NCBI RefSeq assembly: GCF_022808815.1
Contig: NZ_JAKZLC010000001.1
Span: 806,001-870,000, forward strand
Length of the DNA: 64,000 bases
Direction: 5' to 3'
Source: Geothrix paludis
GTDB lineage: Bacteria; Acidobacteriota; Holophagae; Holophagales; Holophagaceae
Position numbers and translations under genes: made by a program. Under the pieces are notes generated by a model that was given only the letters and a program-made list of their open reading frames with translations, was not told the origin of the DNA and ran no database searches. Positions 55,031-63,916 of the stretch are shown piece by piece. Every line of letters begins with the position of its first letter. Positions within the stretch are counted from its first letter, which is position 1.

Positions 55031-56500
55031 TCAGCTTCGGGCGGGCGGGGCCCCCTCCCGCTTCGGGACGGTCATCACGATGGCCAGGATGGCGACAAGA
55101 ACCATGAACGCGTTGAACATCAGCGCCATCCCCGCGGCGAACCGGACTTCGATGTTGTCCGTGCGCCCCATGAAGATGCCCGCCATGGGGACCAGGCCCT
55201 CGGAGCGGCCCAAGCCTGTGAAGATCGCCGCGGACAGGGCCACGCCGAAGGCGGCGCCCAGGGACGAGGCCATCTTGTAGATCCCCGAGGCGGACCCGGC
55301 CTTGTCCTGGGGCACGTTGGACAGGGCCGCGTCCGTGGACGGAGTCGCATAGAGCCCCAGGCCGATGCCGAACAGGGTGAACCCCACGAACGCCGTGGCG
55401 ATGTAGGTCCGGGCCAGCAGGAAGGTGGAGGTCGTCAGCAGGATGCCCGCGGTGGTGATCCAGCAGCCGAGCAGCATGGGCTTCCGCGGGCCCCAGCGCT
55501 GGAGCAGCTTCTCGCCCACGCGGATGGTCGAGAGGATGGCGACCAGGTACCCGGTGGTCATCAGGCCGGACTGCAGGGAGGAGAGCCCGGCCTCCTGCTG
55601 GACAAGCGAGAGGGCCACCAGGAGCGTCCCGGCAGCCCCGTTGAGCAGAAAGTTGGAGAGGGTGGCGCCGGTGTAGGTCCGGTTGTCGAAGAGCCGCAGG
55701 TCCACGAAGCTGTTGGCGCTGCTGGTCTCGACCTTCAGGAAGATGACCCCGGCCACCAGGAACAGGACCGCCAGACCCACGGCCGCGGGGCTCATCCAGC
55801 CCAGGTCCGAACCCCGGCCGATGACCACGTTCAGCGCCACCATGGCGACGATGAAGGCGGCGAGGCCCGCCCAGTCGAAGGGCCTGCGCTCCGTGGACTC
55901 GACCCGGCTTTCAGGCGTGCCCCGCAGGAGGAGGAAGCTGGCCACGGCCACCAGGACCGACATCCAGAAGATCCAGCGCCACCCCAGGGTCGAGGCCACC
56001 AGCCCGCCGAAGAGCGCGCAGAGACCCGAGCCACCCCAGGACCCGATGGACCAGTAGCTCAGGGCCCGCTGGCGGTCCTTCCCCTCGAAGCAGGCCTTCA
56101 TCAGGGCCAGGGTCGCCGGCATGATGCAGGCCGCAGACATGCCCTGGATGACGCGCCCGGCCATGAGGAAGGCGGCGGTCCCCGCGGGCGACAGGGCGAT
56201 CAGCGCCGACCCGGCCATGCTGAGGGCCAGGCCCGCGTAGGTCAGCTTCACGCGCCCCAGGCGATCGGCCAGGCCGCCCGCCACGACGATGAAGATTCCC
56301 GAGAACAGGGCCGTGATGCTGACGGCCAGGTTGCTCATCCCGTCGGAGATGCGCAGTTCGGTCCGCATGGCCGGTGCCACGTTCAGAGTCGTCTGGGCGA
56401 AAAGCCAGAAGGTGACGACTGCCAGGACGATGCCAAGGATGAGCCGATCCGTGCCCCTGTATCCCCCGGCGGCCTTTGCGGTTCCGTTCGTTGGGCTCAT
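55031..56500 (-). CDS. MFS drug-exporter-like transporter (DHA2 type)
   Basis: 489 residues with about 14 hydrophobic segments. Motif A is GGLADRLGRVKLTY after the second helix; the GRVIQGMSAACIMPATLALM segment is the motif C-like region of drug:H+ antiporters. The substrate is unknown. The HIT-protein gene lies 49 bp upstream on the same strand and may be cotranscribed. Confidence 0.88.
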   Translation of the reverse strand: MSPTNGTAKAAGGYRGTDRLILGIVLAVVTFWLFAQTTLNVAPAMRTELRISDGMSNLAVSITALFSGIFIVVAGGLADRLGRVKLTYAGLALSMAGSALIALSPAGTAAFLMAGRVIQGMSAACIMPATLALMKACFEGKDRQRALSYWSIGSWGGSGLCALFGGLVASTLGWRWIFWMSVLVAVASFLLLRGTPESRVESTERRPFDWAGLAAFIVAMVALNVVIGRGSDLGWMSPAAVGLAVLFLVAGVIFLKVETSSANSFVDLRLFDNRTYTGATLSNFLLNGAAGTLLVALSLVQQEAGLSSLQSGLMTTGYLVAILSTIRVGEKLLQRWGPRKPMLLGCWITTAGILLTTSTFLLARTYIATAFVGFTLFGIGLGLYATPSTDAALSNVPQDKAGSASGIYKMASSLGAAFGVALSAAIFTGLGRSEGLVPMAGIFMGRTDNIEVRFAAGMALMFNAFMVLVAILAIVMTVPKREGAPPARS

Positions 56501-56549
56501 GGACGACCTCCGCGGGCTGGGGTGGGCCTAACCGGGTAGGATCATGGTC

Positions 56550-56909
56550 TTACATGCAAAGCCGCCCCCCCAGGGGCTTCCCGCCCAGGAGATGGAAGTG
56601 CAGGTGGAACACACTCTGGCCGGAGTCCGGCCCACTGTTGCTCAGCAGGCGCCACCCGCGGCCGGCCACACCCTGTTCCTGGGCGAGGCGGGCGGCTACC
56701 TGGGGGAGACGGCCCACGGCCACGGCGATCTCCGGCGTCATGTCCGCCAGACCCTCGCAATGCGCCTTGGGAATGATCAGCAGGTGCACCGGCGCCTGGG
56801 GCGAGATGTCTTTGAAGGCGAGCAAGCTGTCATCTTCATACACTAGGGTCGCGGGGATTTCCTTCCGCGCGATCTTGCAGAACAGACATTCGTTCCTAGC
56901 GCTGCTCAT
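56550..56909 (-). CDS. HIT-family nucleotide hydrolase (HinT-like)
   Basis: 119 residues. CLFCKIARKEIPA at the N-terminus, YEDDSLLAFKDISPQAPVH and the histidine triad HLHFHLLGG near residue 101 identify it. HinT proteins hydrolyse nucleoside phosphoramidates and aminoacyl-AMP. Its start codon is only 11 bp from the divergent trmL start. Confidence 0.94.
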   Translation of the reverse strand: MSSARNECLFCKIARKEIPATLVYEDDSLLAFKDISPQAPVHLLIIPKAHCEGLADMTPEIAVAVGRLPQVAARLAQEQGVAGRGWRLLSNSGPDSGQSVFHLHFHLLGGKPLGGRLCM

Positions 56910-56920
56910 CAGGACCCCCC

Positions 56921-57376
56921 ATGTTCCACATCATCTTGCACCAGCCCGAGATTCCGCAGAACACCGGAAGCATCGGGCGCCTCTGCGTGAACAACGGGGC
57001 GAAGCTCCACCTGATCCATCCCCTGGGCTTCGACACCAGCGACTACTACCTGCGCCGGGCGGGGCTCGACTACTGGGAGAAGCTGGAGCCCACCCACTAC
57101 GAGAGCTGGGAGGACTTCCTGGCCCGCAACCCCGCCATGCGCCTCTGGTTCTTCAGCACCAAGGGGGCCAAGCGCCACACTCAGATCCCATGGGCCTTCG
57201 GCGACGGCCTGGTGTTCGGCCGGGAGACCGTGGGCCTGCCCGACGACCTGCTGGCGGCCCACAAGGACCAGTTGGTGCGCATCCCCATGCTGGGCGACCA
57301 CCATCGCAGCCTGAACCTGGCCCAGGCCGCTGCCATTGGCCTTTACGAGGCGCTGAGGCAGACTGAAAACTGGTAA
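56921..57376 (+). CDS. trmL: tRNA (cytidine/uridine(34)-2'-O)-methyltransferase
   Basis: 151 residues, a minimal SPOUT enzyme. [45 protein letters not shown] and [17 protein letters not shown] are the TrmL signature. It methylates the wobble ribose of tRNA-Leu. It starts an apparent plus-strand operon with the B12-binding protein and radA. Confidence 0.95.
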   Translation: MFHIILHQPEIPQNTGSIGRLCVNNGAKLHLIHPLGFDTSDYYLRRAGLDYWEKLEPTHYESWEDFLARNPAMRLWFFSTKGAKRHTQIPWAFGDGLVFGRETVGLPDDLLAAHKDQLVRIPMLGDHHRSLNLAQAAAIGLYEALRQTENW

Positions 57377-57396
57377 ATCGCCCCACCGGAGCCTCC

Positions 57397-57795
57397 ATGA
57401 GTCAAGCGCCGATCCGCGTCGTCATCGCCAAGCCCGGCCTGGATGGGCACGACCGCGGTGCCAAGGTCGTGGCCCGCGCCCTGCGGGACGCCGGCATGGA
57501 GGTCATCTACACGGGCCTGCGCCAGACGCCCCAGCAGATCGCCGCGGCCGTGGTGCAGGAGGACGCGCGCGTGCTGGGCCTGAGCATCCTCAGCGGCGCC
57601 CACAACCAGATCTTCCCCGAGGTCATGCGGTTGCTGAAGGAGCAGGGTGCGGACGATGTGCTGGTCTTCGCCGGCGGCATCATCCCCGACGAGGACATCC
57701 CCGGCCTCAAGGCCCTCGGCATCCGCGAGATCTTCCAGCCCGGCACGAACACCGACGACGTGGTGGCCTTCATCCGGAAGGAAGTCCGCGACTGA
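57397..57795 (+). CDS. stand-alone cobalamin-binding domain of methylmalonyl-CoA mutase type
   Basis: 132 residues. DGHDRG provides the histidine that coordinates cobalt in base-off B12, followed by [16 protein letters not shown] and [12 protein letters not shown], typical of the mutase C-terminal domain. It should pair with a separately encoded catalytic subunit, not in this window. The gene overlaps radA by one base (tgatg). Confidence 0.93.
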   Translation: MSQAPIRVVIAKPGLDGHDRGAKVVARALRDAGMEVIYTGLRQTPQQIAAAVVQEDARVLGLSILSGAHNQIFPEVMRLLKEQGADDVLVFAGGIIPDEDIPGLKALGIREIFQPGTNTDDVVAFIRKEVRD

Positions 57796-59255
57796 TGGCC
57801 AAGACCTCGCCCCTGTACGAGTGCACCGCCTGCGGCGCCCGCCATCCCAAGGCCCTGGGCAAGTGCACGGCCTGCGGCGCCTGGGACACGGTACAGGAGG
57901 TGCGCGGGTCCTTGAAGCGCGACCTCCAGCGCGCCGGGTCGGCCTATTCGCAGAGCCACTACACGGGCCCCGTCGCCCTTCCCGACGTGGAGGTGACGGA
58001 CACCCAGCGCAGCCCCACGGGGCTTGTCGAGCTCGACCGCGTGCTGGGCGGTGGCGTGGTGCCGGGCATGGTGGTCCTCCTCGGTGGTGAGCCGGGCATC
58101 GGCAAGTCCACTCTGCTGCTCCAGTGGGCCGCGCAGGCAGGGGAATCAGGCGTGGAATCCGGGCTTGGCCCGGAAGACACGCGGGGAGCGCGAGGGGGAC
58201 GCAGAGAGAGCGAAGCGAACGGGCGGTCCCCCTCGTCTAGTACCGTCCTCTACGCCAGCGGCGAGGAGAGCGAGCGGCAGATCAAGCTGCGGGCGCAGCG
58301 CCTGGGAGCCGAGAACCCCGGCATCCACCTGCTGGCGGAGACGGACGTGCGCCGCATCATCGAGGAGGCCGAGCGCATGAAGCCGGGCCTGCTGCTGGTG
58401 GACAGCATCCAGACCCTCTTCGATCCCGATTTCGAATCGAGCGCTGGAAGCGTCAGCCAGGTGCGCGGCTGCGCCGCCATGCTCACCCGCTGGGCCAAGA
58501 CCACGGGCACGCCCCTGGTGCTGGTGGGCCACGTCACCAAGGACGGCGGCCTCGCGGGCCCCAAGGTGCTGGAGCACCTGGTGGACACGGTGCTGGCCTT
58601 CGAAGGCGACCGGCACCACCACCACCGCCTGCTGCGCGCCCTCAAGAACCGCTTCGGCGCCGCCTTCGAGCTGGGCGTCTTCGCCATGACCGAGAAGGGC
58701 CTGGTGCCCGCCGAGGGCAATCCCTTCTTCCTGGACGCCGAACCCCGCCCTGGCTGCGCCGCCACGGTGGTGCTCAGCGGCACCCGGCCCATGGTGGTGG
58801 AGATCCAGGCCCTGGTGGCCGCCGCGGGCCTGGGCATCCCCCGCCGCACGGCGCTCGGCATCGACGGCCAGCGGCTGTCCATGCTCTGCGCCGTGGCCGA
58901 GCGCCGCGGCGGCGTGCAGCTCCACGACCGCGACGTCTACGTGAACGTGGCCGGCGGTCTGGAGATCGAGGACCCAGCCGCGGACCTGGCCGTCATCGCC
59001 GCCCTGTGCAGCAGCGCCACGGGCCGCCTCCTGGCCGAGAAGGGCCTCTTCATGGGCGAGGTCGGATTGACGGGAGAAGTCCGCCCCGTGGCCCAGCTTC
59101 CGCTGCGTCTCCAGGAGGGCGCCCGCCTCGGTTTCGCCTGCGCCGCCGTGCCCCGCCTGGGCCTCGAAGGGAAGAGCCCCCTCGACCTGTTCCCCGAGAC
59201 CAGCGTGGAGCGCCTGCGAGGCAAGGCGTGGCTGAAGGGCGTGGTGGAAGAGTAG
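57795..59255 (+). CDS. radA: DNA repair protein RadA, with an insertion
   Basis: 486 residues. It has a four-cysteine zinc finger (C10, C13, C24, C27), Walker A GEPGIGKS (98-105), the KNRFG motif and a C-terminal Lon-like domain. RadA is a helicase-like branch migration factor in recombination. Most relatives have about 450 residues; here about 33 residues (117-149, Gly/Arg/Ser-rich) are inserted between the Walker A helix and VLYASGEES. The extra DNA keeps the frame and contains hairpins (see the repeat entry), suggesting an inserted element that was tolerated. Confidence 0.93.
   Translation: MAKTSPLYECTACGARHPKALGKCTACGAWDTVQEVRGSLKRDLQRAGSAYSQSHYTGPVALPDVEVTDTQRSPTGLVELDRVLGGGVVPGMVVLLGGEPGIGKSTLLLQWAAQAGESGVESGLGPEDTRGARGGRRESEANGRSPSSSTVLYASGEESERQIKLRAQRLGAENPGIHLLAETDVRRIIEEAERMKPGLLLVDSIQTLFDPDFESSAGSVSQVRGCAAMLTRWAKTTGTPLVLVGHVTKDGGLAGPKVLEHLVDTVLAFEGDRHHHHRLLRALKNRFGAAFELGVFAMTEKGLVPAEGNPFFLDAEPRPGCAATVVLSGTRPMVVEIQALVAAAGLGIPRRTALGIDGQRLSMLCAVAERRGGVQLHDRDVYVNVAGGLEIEDPAADLAVIAALCSSATGRLLAEKGLFMGEVGLTGEVRPVAQLPLRLQEGARLGFACAAVPRLGLEGKSPLDLFPETSVERLRGKAWLKGVVEE
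58143..58241. repeat. hairpin-rich insertion inside radA
   Basis: About 99 bp, in frame. It contains an 7-bp hairpin, tccgggc (58158-58164) with gcccgga (58168-58174), and a 10-bp inverted pair, cgagggggac (58191-58200) with gtccccctcg (58226-58235). Boundaries are estimated from RadA conservation. Confidence 0.65.
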
Positions 59256-59287
59256 GCCGTATCCCCCATCCAGCCTATGCTCTTCCG

Positions 59288-60292
59288 ATGACCTGGAGAC
59301 CCGTCCCGCGGGCGGAAGTGGATGCCCGCTCGCTGCCCCTCGATCCCAAGCAGGGCTACCTGCTGTCGCGCCTGGACGGGACGCTGGACATCCCCACCCT
59401 GGCCGCCCTCACGGGCCTTGGCCAGGACCAGCTAACCGGCATGCTCCGGGATCTGGTGGCCCTGGGGGCCGTGATGCCGGAACCCCCCGTGGCCCGCCCA
59501 CGCCAGGAAGCGCCACCACCGTCGCATCCGCGTGAATCCCAGGCGGAGAGAACGGAAGGAGGCGGGGAAGCCGAAGAGGACACCGAGGAGTACACGCCCA
59601 CGGCTGCCGCCCGGACGGCGACCCACCGCCAGCTCTTCGAGCAGCAGCTGCACCCGAAGCCCGTGGACGAGCGGGTGGCCCTGGCCCGGATCGCCGTGGA
59701 ACCGGAATTGAGCGCCTGGTGCTTCGACCCCACCGCCGAGGTGATCCGTTCGGTGCTGGAGAACCCCCGGGTGGGCCCAGTCCACGCGCGCCTCATCGCG
59801 GCCCACCATCGCACCACGGCGGGCCTGGAGGCCCTGGGCGGTCGGGCCGGTTTCACGAACGACGCCGGCGTGCGCCGGGCCCTCCTCCAGAATCCGCTAC
59901 TCCCGGCCAGCCTCTACCGCCGCCTCTGGTCCTCCCGGCGCTTGGCGGAGCAGTACCTGGTGGCCACGTCCCGCGACGCGCCGGAGCAGGTGCGCGCCAT
60001 GGCCCGGGACCTGCTTCGCGCCAGCTTCACCCAGCGCACGGGCGAGGAGAAGGCCGAGCTCATCCTCACCACCGAGGGCCGCTGCCTGGCCAGCCTGGTC
60101 GGTCTCACGCTGGATGGCCACGCCACCGCCCTGCTCTGCCGCCGCACCTACGTCTCCACCCTGCTCATCCAGAACCTGGGCCGCTGGAGCGCCACGCCGC
60201 CCCAGCTCATCGCCCACCTCCGTCGACAGGACGCCGTGAAGCGCAACGCGCCCTTGCGACAGCTGCTGGAGCGGCATCCCAACGCAAGTTGA
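59288..60292 (+). CDS. protein of unknown function, helical C-terminal half
   Basis: 334 residues from ATG 59288. Residues 1-62 look like a winged-helix or PilZ-adjacent N-terminal domain (GYLLSRLDGTLDIPTLAALTGLGQDQLTGMLRDL), as in proteins that begin with a short decision domain. A Pro/Glu-rich linker follows (70-105), then alpha-helical repeats resembling HEAT (for example LLQNPLLPASLYRRLWSS). Similar proteins occur in Myxococcus-type bacteria; I cannot name the family. It follows radA by 32 bp. Confidence 0.6.
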   Translation: MTWRPVPRAEVDARSLPLDPKQGYLLSRLDGTLDIPTLAALTGLGQDQLTGMLRDLVALGAVMPEPPVARPRQEAPPPSHPRESQAERTEGGGEAEEDTEEYTPTAAARTATHRQLFEQQLHPKPVDERVALARIAVEPELSAWCFDPTAEVIRSVLENPRVGPVHARLIAAHHRTTAGLEALGGRAGFTNDAGVRRALLQNPLLPASLYRRLWSSRRLAEQYLVATSRDAPEQVRAMARDLLRASFTQRTGEEKAELILTTEGRCLASLVGLTLDGHATALLCRRTYVSTLLIQNLGRWSATPPQLIAHLRRQDAVKRNAPLRQLLERHPNAS

Positions 60293-60307
60293 CTGCTGCG
60301 AGCTGAG

Positions 60308-61021
60308 CTACCTTGTCACCCAGGTGGCGAAGGCCATCCAGAGCCCAGTGCCGGCCAGGGCCAGGCGCAGCCAGTGCGACAGGATGACGAAGAGCCCGCC
60401 CCACAGGAAGGCGGGATGCAGGCGGCCGGTGCGGCGGTGGTCGTAGATCGCGCAGCCGATCACCGCCAGGTCCGTCAGGCCGAAATAGGCCAGGGGCCCC
60501 GCCTTGGCGATGGCATCCAGCGGAATCCGCGCGATGGCCGCCGCCAGGATGCCCACGCAGGAGAGCAGCATGAGCCGCTTGTGGAAGTCCCCCTTGGCCC
60601 GCAACCAGAGGCCCGTGCCCACCAGCGTTCCGAACACCACCATGTCCCCCAGGGGCACCACCAGGAAGATCAGGGGCGGTGGCCCCGGGGAACGCCCCAG
60701 ACGCGCGGCGTTGATGGCCGTCACCGTGCCGAGGACCAGCACCGCCACAGCGAGAAAGGCGCCGAGCATGCCGAGCTGCCGGTGCAGGTCCAGCCGGCGG
60801 ATCGCCACCAGCCGTGTCTGCACCACGAACAGGCCGAACCAGAGGCTCATCACCAGCCCGTGCAGATGCAGCAAGGGGGACAGCGTGGGCGTGCCGAAGA
60901 CCGCCTTGAGGTAGTAGGTCTTCGCGAAACCAAGGACCACGAGGAACGCCACCGCCCAGGCCGCGAAGGTATAGAGGCGATGCGGGGGGGCGAGTGCTAT
61001 GCGACGCGAATCAAGGGCCAT
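60308..61021 (-). CDS. polytopic membrane protein, function unknown
   Basis: 237 residues from ATG 61021 (after cggagg). Six or seven hydrophobic segments and conserved histidines (LLHLHGLVMSLWFGLFVVQTR, LDLHRQLGMLG, GDFHKRLMLL) suggest haem or metal ligands, as in DUF2306/cytochrome-like membrane proteins. The family assignment is tentative. It is convergent with the preceding gene, 15 bp apart. Confidence 0.65.
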   Translation of the reverse strand: MALDSRRIALAPPHRLYTFAAWAVAFLVVLGFAKTYYLKAVFGTPTLSPLLHLHGLVMSLWFGLFVVQTRLVAIRRLDLHRQLGMLGAFLAVAVLVLGTVTAINAARLGRSPGPPPLIFLVVPLGDMVVFGTLVGTGLWLRAKGDFHKRLMLLSCVGILAAAIARIPLDAIAKAGPLAYFGLTDLAVIGCAIYDHRRTGRLHPAFLWGGLFVILSHWLRLALAGTGLWMAFATWVTR

Positions 61022-61195
61022 GTCCGTCCTCCGGGATGAGATCCCATGGGTGAGGCACTTCGGGGGCGATCCATTCAAACTAAGCCCATGAGACGCAAAA
61101 TCAATTGTAAATTGACGATATTATTTTTAATCATGAAATGAATCATGCAAGCCCGGTTTCCAGGGATTCCCGCCCCCCTCCGCTAGACTGGCGTC

Positions 61196-62041
61196 ATGAC
61201 AGGCATGGAGGCAGGGGTGGCCGGATCCGACGAGCGTGACTATGTCCTCGGGACGCATCAGGAGGAGATCGAGCGACTGGGACTGCAGCACCGGGTCTGG
61301 CGCCCCCAGGTGCTGGAATGCTGGCGGCGGGCGGGGATCACGACTGGTTCCCGAGTGCTCGATGTGGGCTCCGGGCCCGGCTACGCCACGTTGGACCTGG
61401 CGGAGATCGTGGGTCCGACGGGCGAGGTCCATGCGGCCGAGCGCTCGGGCAACTTCCTCCAGCATGCCCGCGGGGCCTGCCAGGCGCGCGGCCTCGCGAA
61501 CGTCCGATTCCATGAGCAGGACCTCATGGCGGGCCCCCTGGAGGTGGCAGACATGGACGCCACCTGGTGTCGCTGGGTGGCCTCCTTCGTGTCCGATCCC
61601 GCCAAGCTGGTGGCCACCGTGGCCCGGGCCCTGAAGCCCGGCGGCATGGCCATCTTCCACGAGTACCTGGACTACCGCACCTGGCGCCTGGCGCCTCCCT
61701 GCCCGCCCCTGGAGTCCTTCGTCTCGGAAGTCATGGCCAGCTGGCGGGCCTCCGGCGGCGAGCCGGACATCGCGCTTTCCCTCCCCACCCTGCTCGAGGC
61801 CGCCGGCCTCGCCGTGACGCGTCTCGAGCCGAAGATCTTCGTGATCCCGCCCACGGACTTCATCTGGAAGTGGCCCTCCGCCTTCGTGGAGACCAACCTC
61901 CAACGCCTCCTGGACCTGGGCCGCGTGGACGAGGCCTGGGTCCGCTCCGTGCGCGACGCCCTCCGCGCCGCCGAAGCCGACCCGAAGACCCTGATGATCA
62001 CGCCCATGGTGTTGGAGATCGTGGCGGAGCGGCGGGGCTGA
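61196..62041 (+). CDS. SAM-dependent class I methyltransferase
   Basis: 281 residues. Motif I VLDVGSGPGYATLDLA, a following acidic strand (VHAAERS) and the motif IV-like DMDATWCRWVASFV place it among small-molecule methyltransferases of UbiE type. The C-terminal third differs from UbiE, so the substrate is unknown. ATG 61205 is an alternative start. The 5' region has an AT-rich patch (61095-61145) that may hold its promoter. Confidence 0.85.
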   Translation: MTGMEAGVAGSDERDYVLGTHQEEIERLGLQHRVWRPQVLECWRRAGITTGSRVLDVGSGPGYATLDLAEIVGPTGEVHAAERSGNFLQHARGACQARGLANVRFHEQDLMAGPLEVADMDATWCRWVASFVSDPAKLVATVARALKPGGMAIFHEYLDYRTWRLAPPCPPLESFVSEVMASWRASGGEPDIALSLPTLLEAAGLAVTRLEPKIFVIPPTDFIWKWPSAFVETNLQRLLDLGRVDEAWVRSVRDALRAAEADPKTLMITPMVLEIVAERRG

Positions 62042-62051
62042 CTGAAGGCAA

Positions 62052-62165
62052 CGACACACGCGGAGGTCGCGGAGAAGGCTGAGGGACGTAGAGGAGATCA
62101 GGCAACAGCCTGATGATCATCTTCTCCGCCTACCTCCGCTTCCTCAGCGACCTCCGCGTGTGTCG
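62052..62165. repeat. long nested inverted repeat after the methyltransferase gene
   Basis: Outer arms 62052-62070 and 62147-62165 are perfect 19-bp inverted repeats (cgacacacgcggaggtcgc). Within it are ggagaag with cttctcc and atcaggc (62097-62103) with gcctgat (62108-62114). The outer arm is followed by tttt, so it may also terminate the plus-strand transcript. It begins 11 bp after the methyltransferase stop. Confidence 0.88.
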
Positions 62166-62188
62166 TTTTGTTAGAGCAGTTCAGGGCT

Positions 62189-63916
62189 TCAGGCGTAGAC
62201 CCGCTGCAGCCCCGGATCCTGGGTCAGCTCCTCGATGAGGTCGCGGACGCTGATCAGCTCGCGGAGCTTGGCGCCGTTGCTGCCGGTGAAGAAGAGGCCG
62301 TTCTCCTCGTCGCCCTTCATGGCGTCCGCCAGCCGGTCCGCGATGCAGTAGCCCACCGCCGCCGCGCCCTTGCCGTGGCCGCAGGGGGACAGGCAGTTGC
62401 TCACGCAGCGCACCTGGGGAGCGGTGCCCTCCTCGATGCGGCGCTGGAGGCTGGTGCGCACGCCCCGGGCGGGCAGGCCCACGGGGGACTTCATGAGGCC
62501 GATGTCCTCGGCCCGGGCGCGGAGGATGACCTCCTTGAAGATGGGCGAGGCGTCGCACTCGAAGGTCCCGATGAAGCGCGTGCCCATCTGCACGCCGGAG
62601 GCGCCCAGGGCCAGGAACTTCTGGATGTCCGCGTGGTCCCAGACGCCGCCGGCGACCAGGATGGGGAAGTCGCCCCACTTGTCCCGCTCCTCGATGACCT
62701 CGGGCAGGATGTTCTCCAGGGTGTGGGCCGGATCGGCGCAGCCCTCGTGGCTGAAGCCCTGGTGGCCCCCGCTCTCGGGCCCCTCCAGCACCACCGCGTC
62801 CGGCAGGCGGCTGAACTTCCGCTGCCACTGCTTGCAGATGACCTGAAGCGCGCGGCCCGAGGACACGATGGGCACCAGGGCCACGTCCGCGTCACCCACC
62901 ATGCCCGGCAGGCCCAGGGGCAGGCCCGCGCCGGACACGATCATCTGGGCACCACCGGCCAGGGAGGCCTTCACGGCGGCCTCGTAGCCCTCGATGGCGC
63001 AGAGGATGTTCACACCCACGGCGCCGCGACCCTCGGCGCGCTCGCGCGCGGCGCGGACGATCCACTCCAGGGCCTTGGGGGGATTCAGCGAATCGGTGCC
63101 GTCGGGCCGGCCCAGGCGCATCTTGGGGCTGGCCGAGCCGTGGTAGCCCGTGCCAATGGCCGACACCAGGCCCACGCAGCCTTCGTGGGCCACAGCGCCC
63201 GCCAGGCCCTCCCAGGAGATGCCCACACCCATGCCGCCCTGCTGGATGGGGTAGGCCAGGTCGAGGTTGCGGATGCGCAGGCGGGGCAGCGTGCAGGCGC
63301 CCTTGCGCACCAGGGACTGGGCCATGGAATCGAGGCCCGCCATGAGCCGGGTCCGGAAGGCCGCCAGAGGCGATGCGTCCAGGAGGGAGGGCGTGCGGGG
63401 CTGGAGGCCCACGGCGCCGTCGGCCATGGCCTGCCGGGCCTCGGCCTCGGTGTCGGCCGTGGCCATCACCGGCAGACCCAGGTGCCGCAGAGCCGCCACC
63501 AGGCCCGCCCGGGCCAGGAGGCCTGAGGCGCCGCCGGCCTTGGCCTGGGCCGCCTCCTCGGCGTTCTGTACGGCCACGATGCGGGGCAGGTTCGCGTGGC
63601 GGAGCATGGCCAGGGTGGGGGGAAGCTCCGCCGTGTGCAGCAGGAAGGCCACGCCCGCCTCGCGGGCGGCGGCCATGACCGAATCCGCGCTGTCGCGGAG
63701 GCCGCGCAGGTCCAGCCCGATGCGGGCGCCCTCGCGCATGGAGGCCTTCAGTTCCTGCAGGCGCTCCCGCAGCTTAGCGGCGTCCGGAAAGGCTTCAGTG
63801 CGCGGCAGGGCCCAGCCCCCGGCGCGGAGGAAGGCGGCCTGGAAATCCATGGAACCGGGCGCCTGCCAGCCCTGGAGGGTCGGCAGGGACGCGGTGTTGA
63901 AGAAAGACTCGGACAT
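62189..63916 (-). CDS. nitronate monooxygenase-like flavoprotein with extra N-terminal domain
   Basis: 575 residues. Residues about 215-575 are a TIM barrel of the 2-nitropropane dioxygenase family: YPIQQGGMGVGIS, the FMN region and catalytic-type GPESGGHQG, VAGGVWDHADIQKFLALGASGVQMGTRF. Near the C-terminus CVSNCLSPCGHG gives a three-cysteine cluster unlike classical nitronate monooxygenase. Residues 1-210 look like a degenerate half-barrel (ARIGLDLRGLRDSADSV..., IVAVQNAEEAAQAKAGGASG...), possibly a partial duplication. True substrate unknown. Confidence 0.85.
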   Translation of the reverse strand: MSESFFNTASLPTLQGWQAPGSMDFQAAFLRAGGWALPRTEAFPDAAKLRERLQELKASMREGARIGLDLRGLRDSADSVMAAAREAGVAFLLHTAELPPTLAMLRHANLPRIVAVQNAEEAAQAKAGGASGLLARAGLVAALRHLGLPVMATADTEAEARQAMADGAVGLQPRTPSLLDASPLAAFRTRLMAGLDSMAQSLVRKGACTLPRLRIRNLDLAYPIQQGGMGVGISWEGLAGAVAHEGCVGLVSAIGTGYHGSASPKMRLGRPDGTDSLNPPKALEWIVRAARERAEGRGAVGVNILCAIEGYEAAVKASLAGGAQMIVSGAGLPLGLPGMVGDADVALVPIVSSGRALQVICKQWQRKFSRLPDAVVLEGPESGGHQGFSHEGCADPAHTLENILPEVIEERDKWGDFPILVAGGVWDHADIQKFLALGASGVQMGTRFIGTFECDASPIFKEVILRARAEDIGLMKSPVGLPARGVRTSLQRRIEEGTAPQVRCVSNCLSPCGHGKGAAAVGYCIADRLADAMKGDEENGLFFTGSNGAKLRELISVRDLIEELTQDPGLQRVYA

